Source of the DNA: an uncultured bacterium
Lineage (GTDB): Bacteria; Cyanobacteriota; Vampirovibrionia; Gastranaerophilales; Gastranaerophilaceae
Assembly (NCBI GenBank): GCA_948684385.1
Contig: CAPQCU010000001.1
Span: 124,001 to 188,000, forward strand
Reading direction: 5' to 3'
Length of the DNA stretch: 64,000 nt
The translations under genes and the position numbers were made by a program. Every line of letters starts with the position of its first letter. The first letter of the stretch is position 1. Under the pieces are notes generated by a model that made no database searches, was not told the origin of the DNA, and saw only the letters and a list, made by a program, of their open reading frames with translations. Shown piece by piece: positions 43,901 to 50,946 of the stretch.

Positions 43901-44551
43901 GACGAGCGTATTGCAATGGTTCAGGCACTTTCTGAAGGTTCAAGCTGGTGTTTAAGATTTGACCACGCGCACGATTATCTGCAAAAAGGGAACCTGCATT
44001 TCTTCGTTGATGCTCAAGGTAACTCGCAGGTCGCAATCAATGAAACAGACGGAAACATCACCCAGATTCAAAAACGATATAATCAAGACTCAACCGTACC
44101 TGTTCCTTATGCAACAGTAATTTCAGAATGGGCAAAAGCTAACAGTTACGGCGGTCACGAAAGACAAATTCAGACCGCGCTGGATGCCAAGCCAAAATTT
44201 GATGAGTTAAGAGAAAAATTTGCCAAGCTTCAAGCTGAAGGAAACTATCTTGAAATATTTAAAGAACTTGGAATAAATGTAACAACAGCATTAGACGGTA
44301 CTTATATTTTATCCGGATACAAAGCAAAAGTTTCAAGACAGTATACAATAGCAGAGTTAGGCATAAACGAAAACGCCTTGATGCAAAATGTTTCACAGAT
44401 TTCGTCCGAAGTTAACTTAGAAGGCTCAACTCTTACAGCGCTTCCAAAACTTAGAGTAATTACAGGCAGCTTGAAATTTGGCGACAATAAAATCAGTGAC
44501 CTGCGCACTTTAGAAAGTATTAACGGTACAAAAATCAGCTGGGCAAAATAG
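37931..44551 (+). CDS. Giant EF-hand protein, 2206 aa, possible secreted effector
   Basis: Start set at ATG 37931 because AAGGAG lies 11 bp upstream; a GTG at 37919 would sit on that site. No signal peptide. About residues 42-53, DKDGNGEINGNE, form a canonical EF-hand. About 430-700 contains several Gly/Ala-rich hydrophobic stretches (LVAMIALMAKFSGSAAG, GFGAFMGAFGSTAG) that could enter membranes. Most of the rest is helical; about 1498-1584 has three tandem 29-residue repeats (EFAKDLCTREGFPKEH). Around 1999 ALSEGSSWCLRFDHAHDYL is a tryptophan-cysteine motif seen in some phage/mobile-element proteins, and the end is leucine-rich-repeat-like. Divergent from the export operon, 114 bp away. A substrate role is inference. 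Confidence 0.85.
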   Translation: MSGEQFFKFNKDKGVDFTSFKLKLDSSKEADKKRNALLNIFDKDGNGEINGNEIFAFFGTLAGYAGIKDDSATLDSDEAELLISFLTNSEGESLKEQGITASDIFEFAKKFQAAGEKAFERKQKAYFNKLENSVRNQVISSNIKEAKLSKDFNDVETYARNLLGLKKKDLTPKEAEKLIRKIIELQLLNGIEFKYTKDAVVKTSGEKFAPELIKKLKAAGISPNPDTHGIFLYFSELSDGEQNEVIKVIKNNNVKTSEQFKNAIEKQRSADLQNYAVQVLLNNIISAIETLQQTEDNMGVSFETASEYIKKGVYAVFGWNRMKPISEAKKEMEAKLKSFQTQLSASLKNGTFKQTFRKLTGVEYDEKKIEEFIKFSSEQDKKSKSRVQGGEIGAMNASLENINYQIKMKETFGIDFTRGAQDAQFRSADDGAGLSLVAMIALMAKFSGSAAGRSFTSAVYNTTARVLPRGMARVATSSIVGGSTLAGFTASEQIVRNLTKKAPTTKEDWQNTGWATLQSFGFGAFMGAFGSTAGKWVTEKSFEGFSKVLKNTKFMQTNAQALSKVSTNLNRLSAGGSMKATDIIKTLQSTSAPEFAAHALGFAAEIGGCTGYAALIEQPIKDMYNNGGFNESSIRAAMYQACKTPEEIEHVKNLSGAELYFEYTKEKLEEQAEMLTKVKGISTVLGGIMGGKLAQYTMLNATEIKKVEVNGKQMFEIKTPLVEKPITVESPEMVAFICKQVMALDIANEVKKPETKPEEKSVENTPVSENPVADALEAREAAIKRGEIPEFKDVEFDEGFGINYKASTNPLSKGELYFGDKKLASSKKELLKQLEDNRISFSQEINRYIDTLKTPEDFQTASALFYKTKYIGSDMHKYTASLKEPQDGVILGMLLSHQPYLDLNKALKQIKENPNLYKVFEECIPILQSYRYGDTSSMLGEVMHELKTPERCEAFIELIKSTDNFGTIRRLGYEGFLPENIEEVKAYLNILNYTYDTELAKSYLSLPPEARSAIEPILVTKENPNARQPIKLEEMVCKNLLEGLKNPEIKESLLKFIENNKDIIILEQKYRTCLYNGCDKEILDKINALDATGVEFNRREYDYATRKDLFDGETFNRLIESLTNETLNTKLGRTATFEEATLYRRLETETQRQYIFERLNDEMSRDEIEILMQHAGRIKNEEQTALADFLKTDNRYEFVILDGNWASVRSSELYNFLLTKEDIDAFIKLTEQLPAKTRDTGFLYKNLIQTGRLAQGISLMENCTALKGAINEIYFCRFIEQARNEFQQAVVLKLNELAGKRPELSEKIQSLISSSDKFMKSVESQEIQDKIIKNIETLAEHPEIFDYIRNQSTFTGQYSLQDVLLSNNFDMQKFDMIKNLIKDGEFNADGDAMSIVCSNIDIKTLEKCLEKSNSLSTLSSFAKNYSEYNAPLMDILLNDSRFDLNSINNLAFFRGFEIKDKEVWDTKLEFYNEFKNDNRFEFQEFYDILRRINDSNIEFAKDLCTREGFPKEHIKDILNHIKTANLEFAKDLCDRTDFPKEYIANILSNRNKVNEELANELCNNKDFPKEHITKILEFAYKSENLEKIQPLLSTPEFSKWITDNLTNGLSVEVILDLSRTQKKLFSEAEKTKSAKPKTAEPPVVEEAKPEQIQQAEAQLVSLGVHPKMAPNYVKMCQENGIVDKVKLDAVCALASVGVPVKEIKNIFNIAVGSPLSNTNGIFRPDIIKDIVIMKQNGVEDIKLATNISAVKNMSEIELKSRINTKVREDLVNRLKELPDEVKRNLTSAGIDLETPETKALAEPKGGKVNKEVKPQPVQLRALDSIVGVERIILNKFKTEVDQSIWGDPVRFKAWAEERLAKILDADYSAEGDYAHYNDARKSGIESWYKFLKEESNYKDNVFVHLLVMDGITREMKPNNAYVPPAVSHESFEATYNALLENHSTVSFSKIYAQQTKLRAVEQFSKGKQTVDGIEGQWVTIPRSRKGSPDYDERIAMVQALSEGSSWCLRFDHAHDYLQKGNLHFFVDAQGNSQVAINETDGNITQIQKRYNQDSTVPVPYATVISEWAKANSYGGHERQIQTALDAKPKFDELREKFAKLQAEGNYLEIFKELGINVTTALDGTYILSGYKAKVSRQYTIAELGINENALMQNVSQISSEVNLEGSTLTALPKLRVITGSLKFGDNKISDLRTLESINGTKISWAK

Positions 44552-44608
44552 CGTTTGTTAAAATCCTCTAAATATGGTAATATAAAACCATAAGAAGAGG
44601 ATTTTAAT

Positions 44609-45361
44609 ATGTTTAAAAAAGGCTTTACATTAGCAGAAATGCTTATGACTTTAACTATTATCGGGATTATTTCCGCAGTTACTTTACCGGGGCTGCTTGC
44701 TCACCACGAAACAGTGAAACTTCAGTCAGCTTTAAAAAGAACTTATCTGGATTTAAACGATTTTGCGGCATATTTTGCAGCTGATAAACACATGTCAGTT
44801 TCTGAATACACTTCAAGAAACGGACTTCAAAGCTTAATCAATGAATACAGCGATTATATGGCAATGATTGAGAAAAAGTCTGACTACAAATGGGGCGATG
44901 ATGCCAAAAACCGACCTTACAAAATATACCAGCTGCAAAATCAGGGAGTTGAAGCAGGCTTGCCTTGTGACGCAGGAGCTTCTATTTATAACAAGGACAA
45001 CCTTGGCAGAACAGTTGCATTTGATGATGCTCCGCGCTCAGGATACAACGGCCCTCGTATTTGCGTTGATATTAACGGAGAACACAAACCAAACATAATG
45101 GGTAAAGATGTTTTCTCATTCCTGTTCACAACAGACGGCAGTGTAATACCTGAAGGTCAGGAACACCCGAATAACTTTACTGAAGACAAAGGAAGCAAAG
45201 GCTTTGCCTGGGAAGCCGGTACATCAGTCGGTCCACAGCATTGTTATGACAGCACTGTAGCTTTAACCTGTGCATATTACGCACTTAATGACATCAGTCC
45301 AAAAATCGAAGGGCATAAATACTGGACACAGTTTATTGAAAAAAGAGAATATGATAAATAA
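44609..45361 (+). CDS. Type IV prepilin-like protein
   Basis: 250 residues. The N-terminus MFKKGFTLAEMLMTLTIIGIIS is a perfect type III signal: cleavage after G5, methylation of F6, glutamate at +5 (E10), then the hydrophobic helix. The C-terminal globular domain has several cysteines (LPCDAGAS, RICVDING, QHCYDSTV, LTCAYYAL) and a TTDGSVIPEGQ loop, as in the type II pseudopilin/G-H family common in Gastranaerophilales. It may be a pilus or secretion subunit; no pilus machinery gene is near. TAATATAAAA lies upstream as a possible -10. Confidence 0.9.
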   Translation: MFKKGFTLAEMLMTLTIIGIISAVTLPGLLAHHETVKLQSALKRTYLDLNDFAAYFAADKHMSVSEYTSRNGLQSLINEYSDYMAMIEKKSDYKWGDDAKNRPYKIYQLQNQGVEAGLPCDAGASIYNKDNLGRTVAFDDAPRSGYNGPRICVDINGEHKPNIMGKDVFSFLFTTDGSVIPEGQEHPNNFTEDKGSKGFAWEAGTSVGPQHCYDSTVALTCAYYALNDISPKIEGHKYWTQFIEKREYDK

Positions 45362-45370
45362 GAAATAAAA

Positions 45371-45391
45371 AAACGGGACTAAGTCCCGTTT
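45371..45391. terminator. Terminator between the prepilin and accC
   Basis: AAACGGGAC / GTCCCGTTT stem with TAA loop followed by TC-rich T-run; A-run on the other side. It can serve both convergent genes. Confidence 0.85.
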
Positions 45392-45393
45392 TC

Positions 45394-46740
45394 TTAACCC
45401 TTTCTTTTATAAAAATCTTCAATAAATCCCGTATTGAACTTACCGCTCATAAAGACTTCGTCCTCAATAATCTGCTGGTGGAAAGGAATTGTTGTCTTAA
45501 TACCGGTCACAACATACTCTTTCAAAGCCTGATACATTCTGCGTCTTGCTTCGTTTCTATTCTGACCCCAGCAAATCAGCTTGCCTATCATTGAATCGTA
45601 ATAAGGCGGAATTGAATACCCCGGATAAACATGGGAGTCAACTCTAATCCCGAACCCGCCCGGAGCGAAGTAACCGTCAATTTTACCAGGACAAGGCATA
45701 AAATCGTGTTCCGGATCTTCTGCGTTAATTCTGCACTCAATAGCATGACCTCTTAAAAGTACATCATCCTGAGTATATCCAAGTTTTTCACCGGAAGCTA
45801 CAAGGATTTGTTCTCTTACAATATCAATCTGGGAAATCATTTCAGTAACACAATGTTCAACCTGAACCCTTGTGTTCATTTCCATAAAGTACCATTTTCC
45901 GTCATGGTCAAGCAGGAATTCGCAAGTTCCTGCACCTTCGTAGTTAATAGCTTTTGCCGCTCTTACAGCTGCTGCACCCATCTCTTTACGGGTCTTTTCA
46001 TCAATTGCAGGAGAAGGAGCTTCTTCTAAAAGTTTCTGGTGACGTCTCTGAATAGAGCAGTCTCTTTCACCAAGATGAATTACATTACCAAAAGAATCAC
46101 CAAGAATTTGGACTTCAATATGTCTTGGATTAACTAAGAATTTTTCTGCGTAAACATCCGGATTTCCAAAGAATTTTTCAGCTTCCTGTCTGCAAAGGTT
46201 TAAGTTTGTTTCAAGCTCTTCGTCAGCGTTAACAACTCTCATTCCCTTACCGCCTCCGCCTGCAGTAGCTTTTAAAATAATAGGATATCCGACTTTATGA
46301 GCAAATTCTTTAACTTCTTCCAAAGATTTAACAATTCCCATGCCCGGAGTTACAGGAACATCGTTTTCAATCATTGTCTTTCTAGCTGTTGCCTTGTCGC
46401 CCATTTTACGCATAGACTCAGCTGTAGGACCGATAAACTTGATACCGTGTTCTGTACAAATATCAACGAAATCAGCTCTTTCAGACATAAACCCGTAACC
46501 CGGATGAATAGCGTCGCATCCTGTCATCAAAGCTGTTGAAATAATTGCAGGAATATTCAAATAGCTTTCAGAGCTCGGAGCAGGCCCGATACAATAAGCA
46601 TCAGTAGCTAATCTAACGTGAAGCGACTTTGCATCTGCCTGTGAATAAATAGCAACTGTAGGAATTCCCAACTCTCTGCACGCTCTGATTACACGTACTG
46701 CTATTTCACCTCTATTTGCTATTAAAACCCTTTTAAACAT
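45394..46740 (-). CDS. accC: Biotin carboxylase subunit of acetyl-CoA carboxylase
   Basis: 448 residues, normal length. ATP-grasp enzyme that carboxylates the biotin on AccB. Typical motifs: IANRGEIAVRVIRACRELGI, HPGYGFMSE, KATAGGGGKGMRVV (phosphate loop), RDCSIQRRHQKLLEEAPSP, EMNTRVQVEH and GHAIECRINAEDP. It follows accB on the minus strand with a 136-bp gap holding hairpins. Confidence 0.98.
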   Translation of the reverse strand: MFKRVLIANRGEIAVRVIRACRELGIPTVAIYSQADAKSLHVRLATDAYCIGPAPSSESYLNIPAIISTALMTGCDAIHPGYGFMSERADFVDICTEHGIKFIGPTAESMRKMGDKATARKTMIENDVPVTPGMGIVKSLEEVKEFAHKVGYPIILKATAGGGGKGMRVVNADEELETNLNLCRQEAEKFFGNPDVYAEKFLVNPRHIEVQILGDSFGNVIHLGERDCSIQRRHQKLLEEAPSPAIDEKTRKEMGAAAVRAAKAINYEGAGTCEFLLDHDGKWYFMEMNTRVQVEHCVTEMISQIDIVREQILVASGEKLGYTQDDVLLRGHAIECRINAEDPEHDFMPCPGKIDGYFAPGGFGIRVDSHVYPGYSIPPYYDSMIGKLICWGQNRNEARRRMYQALKEYVVTGIKTTIPFHQQIIEDEVFMSGKFNTGFIEDFYKRKG

Positions 46741-46876
46741 ATTCCATATTCCTTAAAAACTAGTTATTTCTTCCGCCTGTCAAAACAAAGATTTGAAACG
46801 GCGGTGACGTAGTGTTTCGTGCCCTGTTCGGATTGCTCATCGCAACCCGATACCGGCACTCACACCGGCTAACGCA
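46741..46876. repeat. Hairpin-rich GC island between accB and accC
   Basis: GC-rich for this genome, with several possible stems: CGGATTGC/GCAACCCG (one mismatch), CCGG/CCGG and GAAAC/GTTTC. It looks like a palindromic intergenic repeat; no second copy was found in the window. Confidence 0.35.
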
Positions 46877-47320
46877 TTATTCCACATACATTAAAACTTG
46901 ACCGTATTCAACAGGGTCTCCGTTTTTCACGCAAATTTGAACAACTTTGCCTGACTGTTCTGATTTAATTTCGTTCATCAGCTTCATTGCTTCAATAATA
47001 CAAACAACATCGCCTGCTGCAACTGTTGAACCGACTTCAACAAACGGAGCAGCTTCCGGAGATGATGCAGCATAGAAAGTTCCTACCATAGGAGAAGTGA
47101 TTGCTTTACCTTTCACCTCTGCTTCTTTTTGAGCAGGAGCTGCTGCTTGAACAGCAGGAGCAGAAGCAGCCGGAGCCGCAACAGGAGCTGCTGCAATAAT
47201 TTCCGGCAAATCTTTTCTGATTGTAATTGCCTGATCACCATCTTCTAAAGAGATTTCAGTCAAACCGTTGTCTGAAATAATTTTTGCTAATTTTTCTATA
47301 TAATCTGTTTCAAATTTCAT
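46877..47320 (-). CDS. accB: Biotin carboxyl carrier protein
   Basis: 147 residues. The C-terminal biotinyl domain has EAMKLMNE with biotinylated K113; a flexible alanine/proline-rich linker (AAAPVAAPAASAPAVQ) joins it to the N-terminal dimerising part. It carries CO2 from AccC to AccA/D. It starts 10 bp after the efp stop, forming an efp-accB-accC unit, an order seen in many bacteria and cyanobacteria. Confidence 0.97.
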   Translation of the reverse strand: MKFETDYIEKLAKIISDNGLTEISLEDGDQAITIRKDLPEIIAAAPVAAPAASAPAVQAAAPAQKEAEVKGKAITSPMVGTFYAASSPEAAPFVEVGSTVAAGDVVCIIEAMKLMNEIKSEQSGKVVQICVKNGDPVEYGQVLMYVE

Positions 47321-47330
47321 TTATATTCTC

Positions 47331-47888
47331 CTATACACGGTCAAGGTATTCGTTAGAACGGGTGTCAACTCTGATTACATCGCCGTTTGCTACGAAGAAC
47401 GGAACCTGAACAACTGCACCTGTTTCAAGAGTAGCAGGTTTAGTACCGCCCTGAGCTGTGTTTCCTTTTTCAGCCGGCGGAGTATCTACAACTTCAAGCT
47501 CAACGTGAGCAGGAATATCTACACCGATAATTCTTGTATCGTGTTTAAGAACCTGAACAATCATGTTTTCTTTAAGATACTTAACTCCGTCTCCAACCTG
47601 AGCTTCTGAAAGCTGGATTTGTTCGTAAGATTCATTATCCATCATAACGAAATCTTTACCTTCTTTGTATAAATATTGCATTTCTCTGCGGTCTAGCATT
47701 GCTTTAGCAACTTTTTCGCCCGCTCTGAAAGTTTTTTCAATAACGTTTCCTGATTCTACGTTTTTCAGTTTTGTTCTTACAAAAGCTGCACCTTTACCCG
47801 GTTTTACGTGCAAGAACTCAACTACACTCCATAAACCGTTGTCTAATTCAAGGGTTAAGCCATTCTTTAAATCGTTTACTGAAATCAT
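47331..47888 (-). CDS. efp: Translation elongation factor P
   Basis: 185 residues, three beta-barrel domains. It rescues ribosomes stalled at proline stretches. The tip loop VKPGKGAAFVRTK carries K32 where the modified lysine of EF-P sits; no modification enzyme gene is in the window, so the type of modification is unknown. Other signatures are YLYKEGKDFVMMD and ETGAVVQVPFFVANGD. It is the first gene of the efp-accB-accC unit. Confidence 0.97.
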   Translation of the reverse strand: MISVNDLKNGLTLELDNGLWSVVEFLHVKPGKGAAFVRTKLKNVESGNVIEKTFRAGEKVAKAMLDRREMQYLYKEGKDFVMMDNESYEQIQLSEAQVGDGVKYLKENMIVQVLKHDTRIIGVDIPAHVELEVVDTPPAEKGNTAQGGTKPATLETGAVVQVPFFVANGDVIRVDTRSNEYLDRV

Positions 47889-47982
47889 ACGTACTCCTTA
47901 ATTCATATATATAATACATTTTTCCTAAAGAATAACATAAACCTTTGCCATGCGCAAGCTTATTCGGGTTCTGAAAAATTAC

Positions 47983-48010
47983 TTGTATTTCTTCTTTTTC
48001 TGATTATAAT
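47983..48010 (+). promoter_or_regulatory. Promoter TTGTAT-16-TATAAT
   Basis: TTGTAT (47983-47988), 16 bp, TATAAT (48005-48010), reading towards the small ORF at 48069; the leader contains a CCTC/GAGG hairpin. Confidence 0.55.
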
Positions 48011-48068
48011 ATTAGAACACCTCTTTTTGAGGGGAGGATTTATACACACTACCCGAAAGGATATTAAG

Positions 48069-48218
48069 ATGATAATCAGACATTCGTCTTTGTTGTCTAA
48101 ATTTGTCAACGCGCACGGGCGCAAAAACCCGCTGAAAAAAGCACTAAAATTCAAATTCAACGCAAAAGTACAAGAATCGCATTCAAATCTTTATAATTTT
48201 ACGAAAGATACGAAATGA
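48069..48218 (+). CDS. Small basic peptide, 49 aa
   Basis: Supported only by a good promoter and a GAAAGGAT ribosome binding site. It starts MIIRHSSLLSKFVNAHGRKN, is rich in lysine and asparagine and has no recognised domain. It might equally be an sRNA region. An overlapping minus-strand ORF (47960-48160) has no ribosome binding site and was left out. Confidence 0.4.
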   Translation: MIIRHSSLLSKFVNAHGRKNPLKKALKFKFNAKVQESHSNLYNFTKDTK

Positions 48219-48227
48219 GTTTTGTTT

Positions 48228-48297
48228 GTTGGGTTTCACCCAACCTACTTGCTTGTAGGGCAAACCTACCAGTCTACATTTACCCCTTTACCCCTCC
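48228..48297 (-). repeat. GGGGTAAAG-GGGTAAATG repeat and hairpins after lepA
   Basis: On the minus strand the lepA stop codon lies within GGGGTAAAGGGGTAAATG, the same junction as at the end of the ABC gene (27687). Further on are GTAGGTTTGCCCTAC and the perfect hairpin GTTGGGT-gaa-ACCCAAC (48228-48244), a likely lepA terminator. Confidence 0.65.
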
Positions 48298-50093
48298 TCT
48301 TCTAAACTTAGTACTGCCATGAAAGCTTCCTGCGGAACTTCTACACGCCCGATTGCCTTCATACGCTTCTTACCTTTCTTCTGTTTCTCTAAAAGCTTAC
48401 GCTTACGTGAAATATCACCGCCGTAACACTTATCCAAAACGCTTTTTCTTAACGCTTTAATATTTGTCCTTGCAATAACTCTTCCGCCAATCGCTGCCTG
48501 AATCGGAACTTCAAACATCTGCCTCGGGATAATAGTTTTAAGTTTTTCTGTAAGCTTTTGACCAATATAATATGCATTATCCTCATGGCAGATTACAGAA
48601 AGCGCGTCAACAACTTCGCCTGCAAGCATTACGTCAAGCTTGATAAGCTTAGAACGTTTATAATCTTCAAACTCGTAATCCAAACTTGCATACCCTTTTG
48701 AACGGGATTTAAGCTGGTCGTAAAAGTCTGTGATAACTTCGCTTAGTGGTAAATGATAGATTAAGTCCACGCGGATCTTATCCAGATAATTCATATTGAT
48801 AAAAATCCCGCGTTTAGTCTGACACAAATCCATCAAAGTTCCAACATAATCATTTGGAGTAATTATTGAAACTCTAACATAAGGTTCTTCTATGTATTCC
48901 CTATACTGCGCCCCCGGAAGGTTTGCAGGGTTGTCGATTTCAACCACTTCTCCGTTTGTTTTATGAACTTTATAAACTACAGAAGGCGCCGTTGTAACAA
49001 TCGAGAGATTGTATTCACGCTCCAGCCTTTCCTGCGCAATTTCCATGTGAAGCATTCCCAAGAAGCCGCAGCGGAAGCCAAAACCTAAAGCGCTTGAAGT
49101 TTCCGGCTCAAACGTGATTGAGCTGTCAGAAAGTTTAAGCTTTTCAAGTGCTTCTTTAAGCTCATGATAATCCTCGTTATCAACCGGATACATGCCGGAA
49201 AATACCATCGGAAGAGCTTCTTTGTAACCCGGCAAAGGCTCATCAGCAGGAGCTTCCACGTGAGTCACCGTATCACCGACAAATCTTGTAATTTCTTTTA
49301 TAGAGCCTGCAAAATACCCTACATCACCGCACACAAGCTCTTCAACCTGAACACGGTTTGGAGTTAAGTAGCCAAGCTCAACGATTTCATACTCTTTTCC
49401 TGACGCCATAAACCTTACTTTGTCACCCAGACGCATTTTCCCGTCCATAATCTTAAAGAAACAAAGAGTACCTAGATAAGGGTCATAAGCACTGTCAAAA
49501 ACAAGTGCACGAAGAGGTTTTTCGGTTGTATCCACAGGAGGAGGAACAAACTCAACAATCGCTTCCAGAACATCAGGAATACCAACACCTGTTTTTGCGC
49601 TTACAGGAATTGCCATTGAAGTATCAATTCCCAAAATCTCTTCTATTTCTGCTTTAACTCTTTCCACGTCAGCAGAAGGGAGGTCGATTTTGTTAATAAC
49701 AGGGATAATTTCCAAATTCTGTTCAATTGCCATATAAACATTAGCTAAGGTCTGCGCTTCAACCCCCTGAGTAGCGTCAACAATAAGAAGCGCGCCTTCA
49801 CAAGCTGCAAGCGAGCGTGAAACTTCGTAAGAAAAATCAACGTGACCCGGTGTATCAATCAAATTGAATATAAACTTTTCTCCCGCTTTAGAAGTGTAGT
49901 TCATGCGAGCAGCGTTAAGTTTAATCGTAATCCCGCGTTCGCGTTCAATATCCATTGTATCCAAAAGCTGAGCCTGCATATCGCGCTCCGCGATTGTGCC
50001 TGTAGCTTCTAAAAGTCTATCGGCTAAAGTTGATTTTCCGTGGTCTATATGTGCAATAATGCAAAAGTTTCGTACATTTTCTCTATATTTCAT
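48288..50093 (-). CDS. lepA: Elongation factor 4 (LepA)
   Basis: 601 residues. Ribosomal GTPase that back-translocates or relieves stalled ribosomes. G1 AHIDHGKST, G3 DTPGHVDF, G4 NKIDLP and the LepA-specific C-terminus with YGGDISRKRKLLEKQKKGKKR are intact. The chain ends VLSLEEEG, with the stop codon in the GGGGTAAA repeat, so the last residues may be repeat-derived. Single gene with its own terminator hairpin. Confidence 0.98.
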   Translation of the reverse strand: MKYRENVRNFCIIAHIDHGKSTLADRLLEATGTIAERDMQAQLLDTMDIERERGITIKLNAARMNYTSKAGEKFIFNLIDTPGHVDFSYEVSRSLAACEGALLIVDATQGVEAQTLANVYMAIEQNLEIIPVINKIDLPSADVERVKAEIEEILGIDTSMAIPVSAKTGVGIPDVLEAIVEFVPPPVDTTEKPLRALVFDSAYDPYLGTLCFFKIMDGKMRLGDKVRFMASGKEYEIVELGYLTPNRVQVEELVCGDVGYFAGSIKEITRFVGDTVTHVEAPADEPLPGYKEALPMVFSGMYPVDNEDYHELKEALEKLKLSDSSITFEPETSSALGFGFRCGFLGMLHMEIAQERLEREYNLSIVTTAPSVVYKVHKTNGEVVEIDNPANLPGAQYREYIEEPYVRVSIITPNDYVGTLMDLCQTKRGIFINMNYLDKIRVDLIYHLPLSEVITDFYDQLKSRSKGYASLDYEFEDYKRSKLIKLDVMLAGEVVDALSVICHEDNAYYIGQKLTEKLKTIIPRQMFEVPIQAAIGGRVIARTNIKALRKSVLDKCYGGDISRKRKLLEKQKKGKKRMKAIGRVEVPQEAFMAVLSLEEEG

Positions 50094-50136
50094 AATAGTT
50101 TTATTATAGATGAAAGGATGTTACAAGTAAATCATT

Positions 50137-50946
50137 TTAAGACTCGCCATTAATAATTCTCCGGTAAGTAGTTTTGCTAATACCGCGCTCTGCACAAATT
50201 GTTTTAATCAATTTGCCTTCTGCCCTGTCTTTCAATAACATTTCTTTAGTAGTTCCCGCGCATCTTTCTACTGAAACTCTCATAGGTGTTTTTGTATTAT
50301 ATCTGCGGATTAAAGCCGTATAATTTGCTCTTGTAATATCAAATTTCTTACAAACTTCTTTTATCGGCAATTTATTGACCGCCTCCTGAAATTCTACAGG
50401 GTCAATTGAGTTAAGCTTATCAATTACATCTCTAAAAACTGTTTTTACTCCTGCATTTTTCACTTTTCCCTGATAAGTTGTTACCGCCATACCAAGATTA
50501 TCTGCAGCTTCTTTAAGATTTCTTGCAATCCTTTGTACTTTCTCAAGCACTTCTTTCGGAAACTTCCTTTCTCCATGATGATGTTGATAATGATACTCTA
50601 CATCAAGTTCTTTAAGTTTTCTGTAAAACAAAGAAGCATTTATTTCCAGAAGTTCACAAATCTCTTTTTTATTAAGGTCACTGTCTACAAGTTCTTGCAA
50701 AATGTCATGTGTAAGCGCCTGAGCTCTAAGCTTTGCTTTCTTACGCTCAGTCACAATTTCACAACTATTTATCAAACGTGAATATGTTCTTTCCGTGATT
50801 TGCAGCTCCTTGCAAACTTCCTTTACAGGCATTGTTCCTGCAATCTCTTTAAAACGCTCAGTAATAGATGCAATATGCTGTTTTTGCATTTGCAGCTTAC
50901 CTAAAGTATTTGCTCTGAAATTAAAATTATCGTACTGTATTCTCAT
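50137..50946 (-). CDS. Protein with about five tandem helix-turn-helix modules
   Basis: 269 residues from the ATG at 50946 (the frame extends 15 residues further inside ade without a ribosome binding site). Five similar short HTH segments follow one another: MPVKEVCKELQITERTYSRL, LNKKEICELLEINASLFYRK, NLKEAADNLGMAVTTYQGKV, LPIKEVCKKFDITRANYTAL and LIKTICAERGISKTTYRRII. They resemble Hin/recombinase-type or Psq-like helices. No catalytic domain. It could bind a long repeated DNA site. The start overlaps the 3' end of ade by 20 bp, so they are co-transcribed. Confidence 0.8.
   Translation of the reverse strand: MRIQYDNFNFRANTLGKLQMQKQHIASITERFKEIAGTMPVKEVCKELQITERTYSRLINSCEIVTERKKAKLRAQALTHDILQELVDSDLNKKEICELLEINASLFYRKLKELDVEYHYQHHHGERKFPKEVLEKVQRIARNLKEAADNLGMAVTTYQGKVKNAGVKTVFRDVIDKLNSIDPVEFQEAVNKLPIKEVCKKFDITRANYTALIRRYNTKTPMRVSVERCAGTTKEMLLKDRAEGKLIKTICAERGISKTTYRRIINGES

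Noticed and set aside
47960..48160. Minus-strand ORF of 66 codons
   Set aside because: No ribosome binding site, overlaps a better-supported promoter and plus-strand small ORF.
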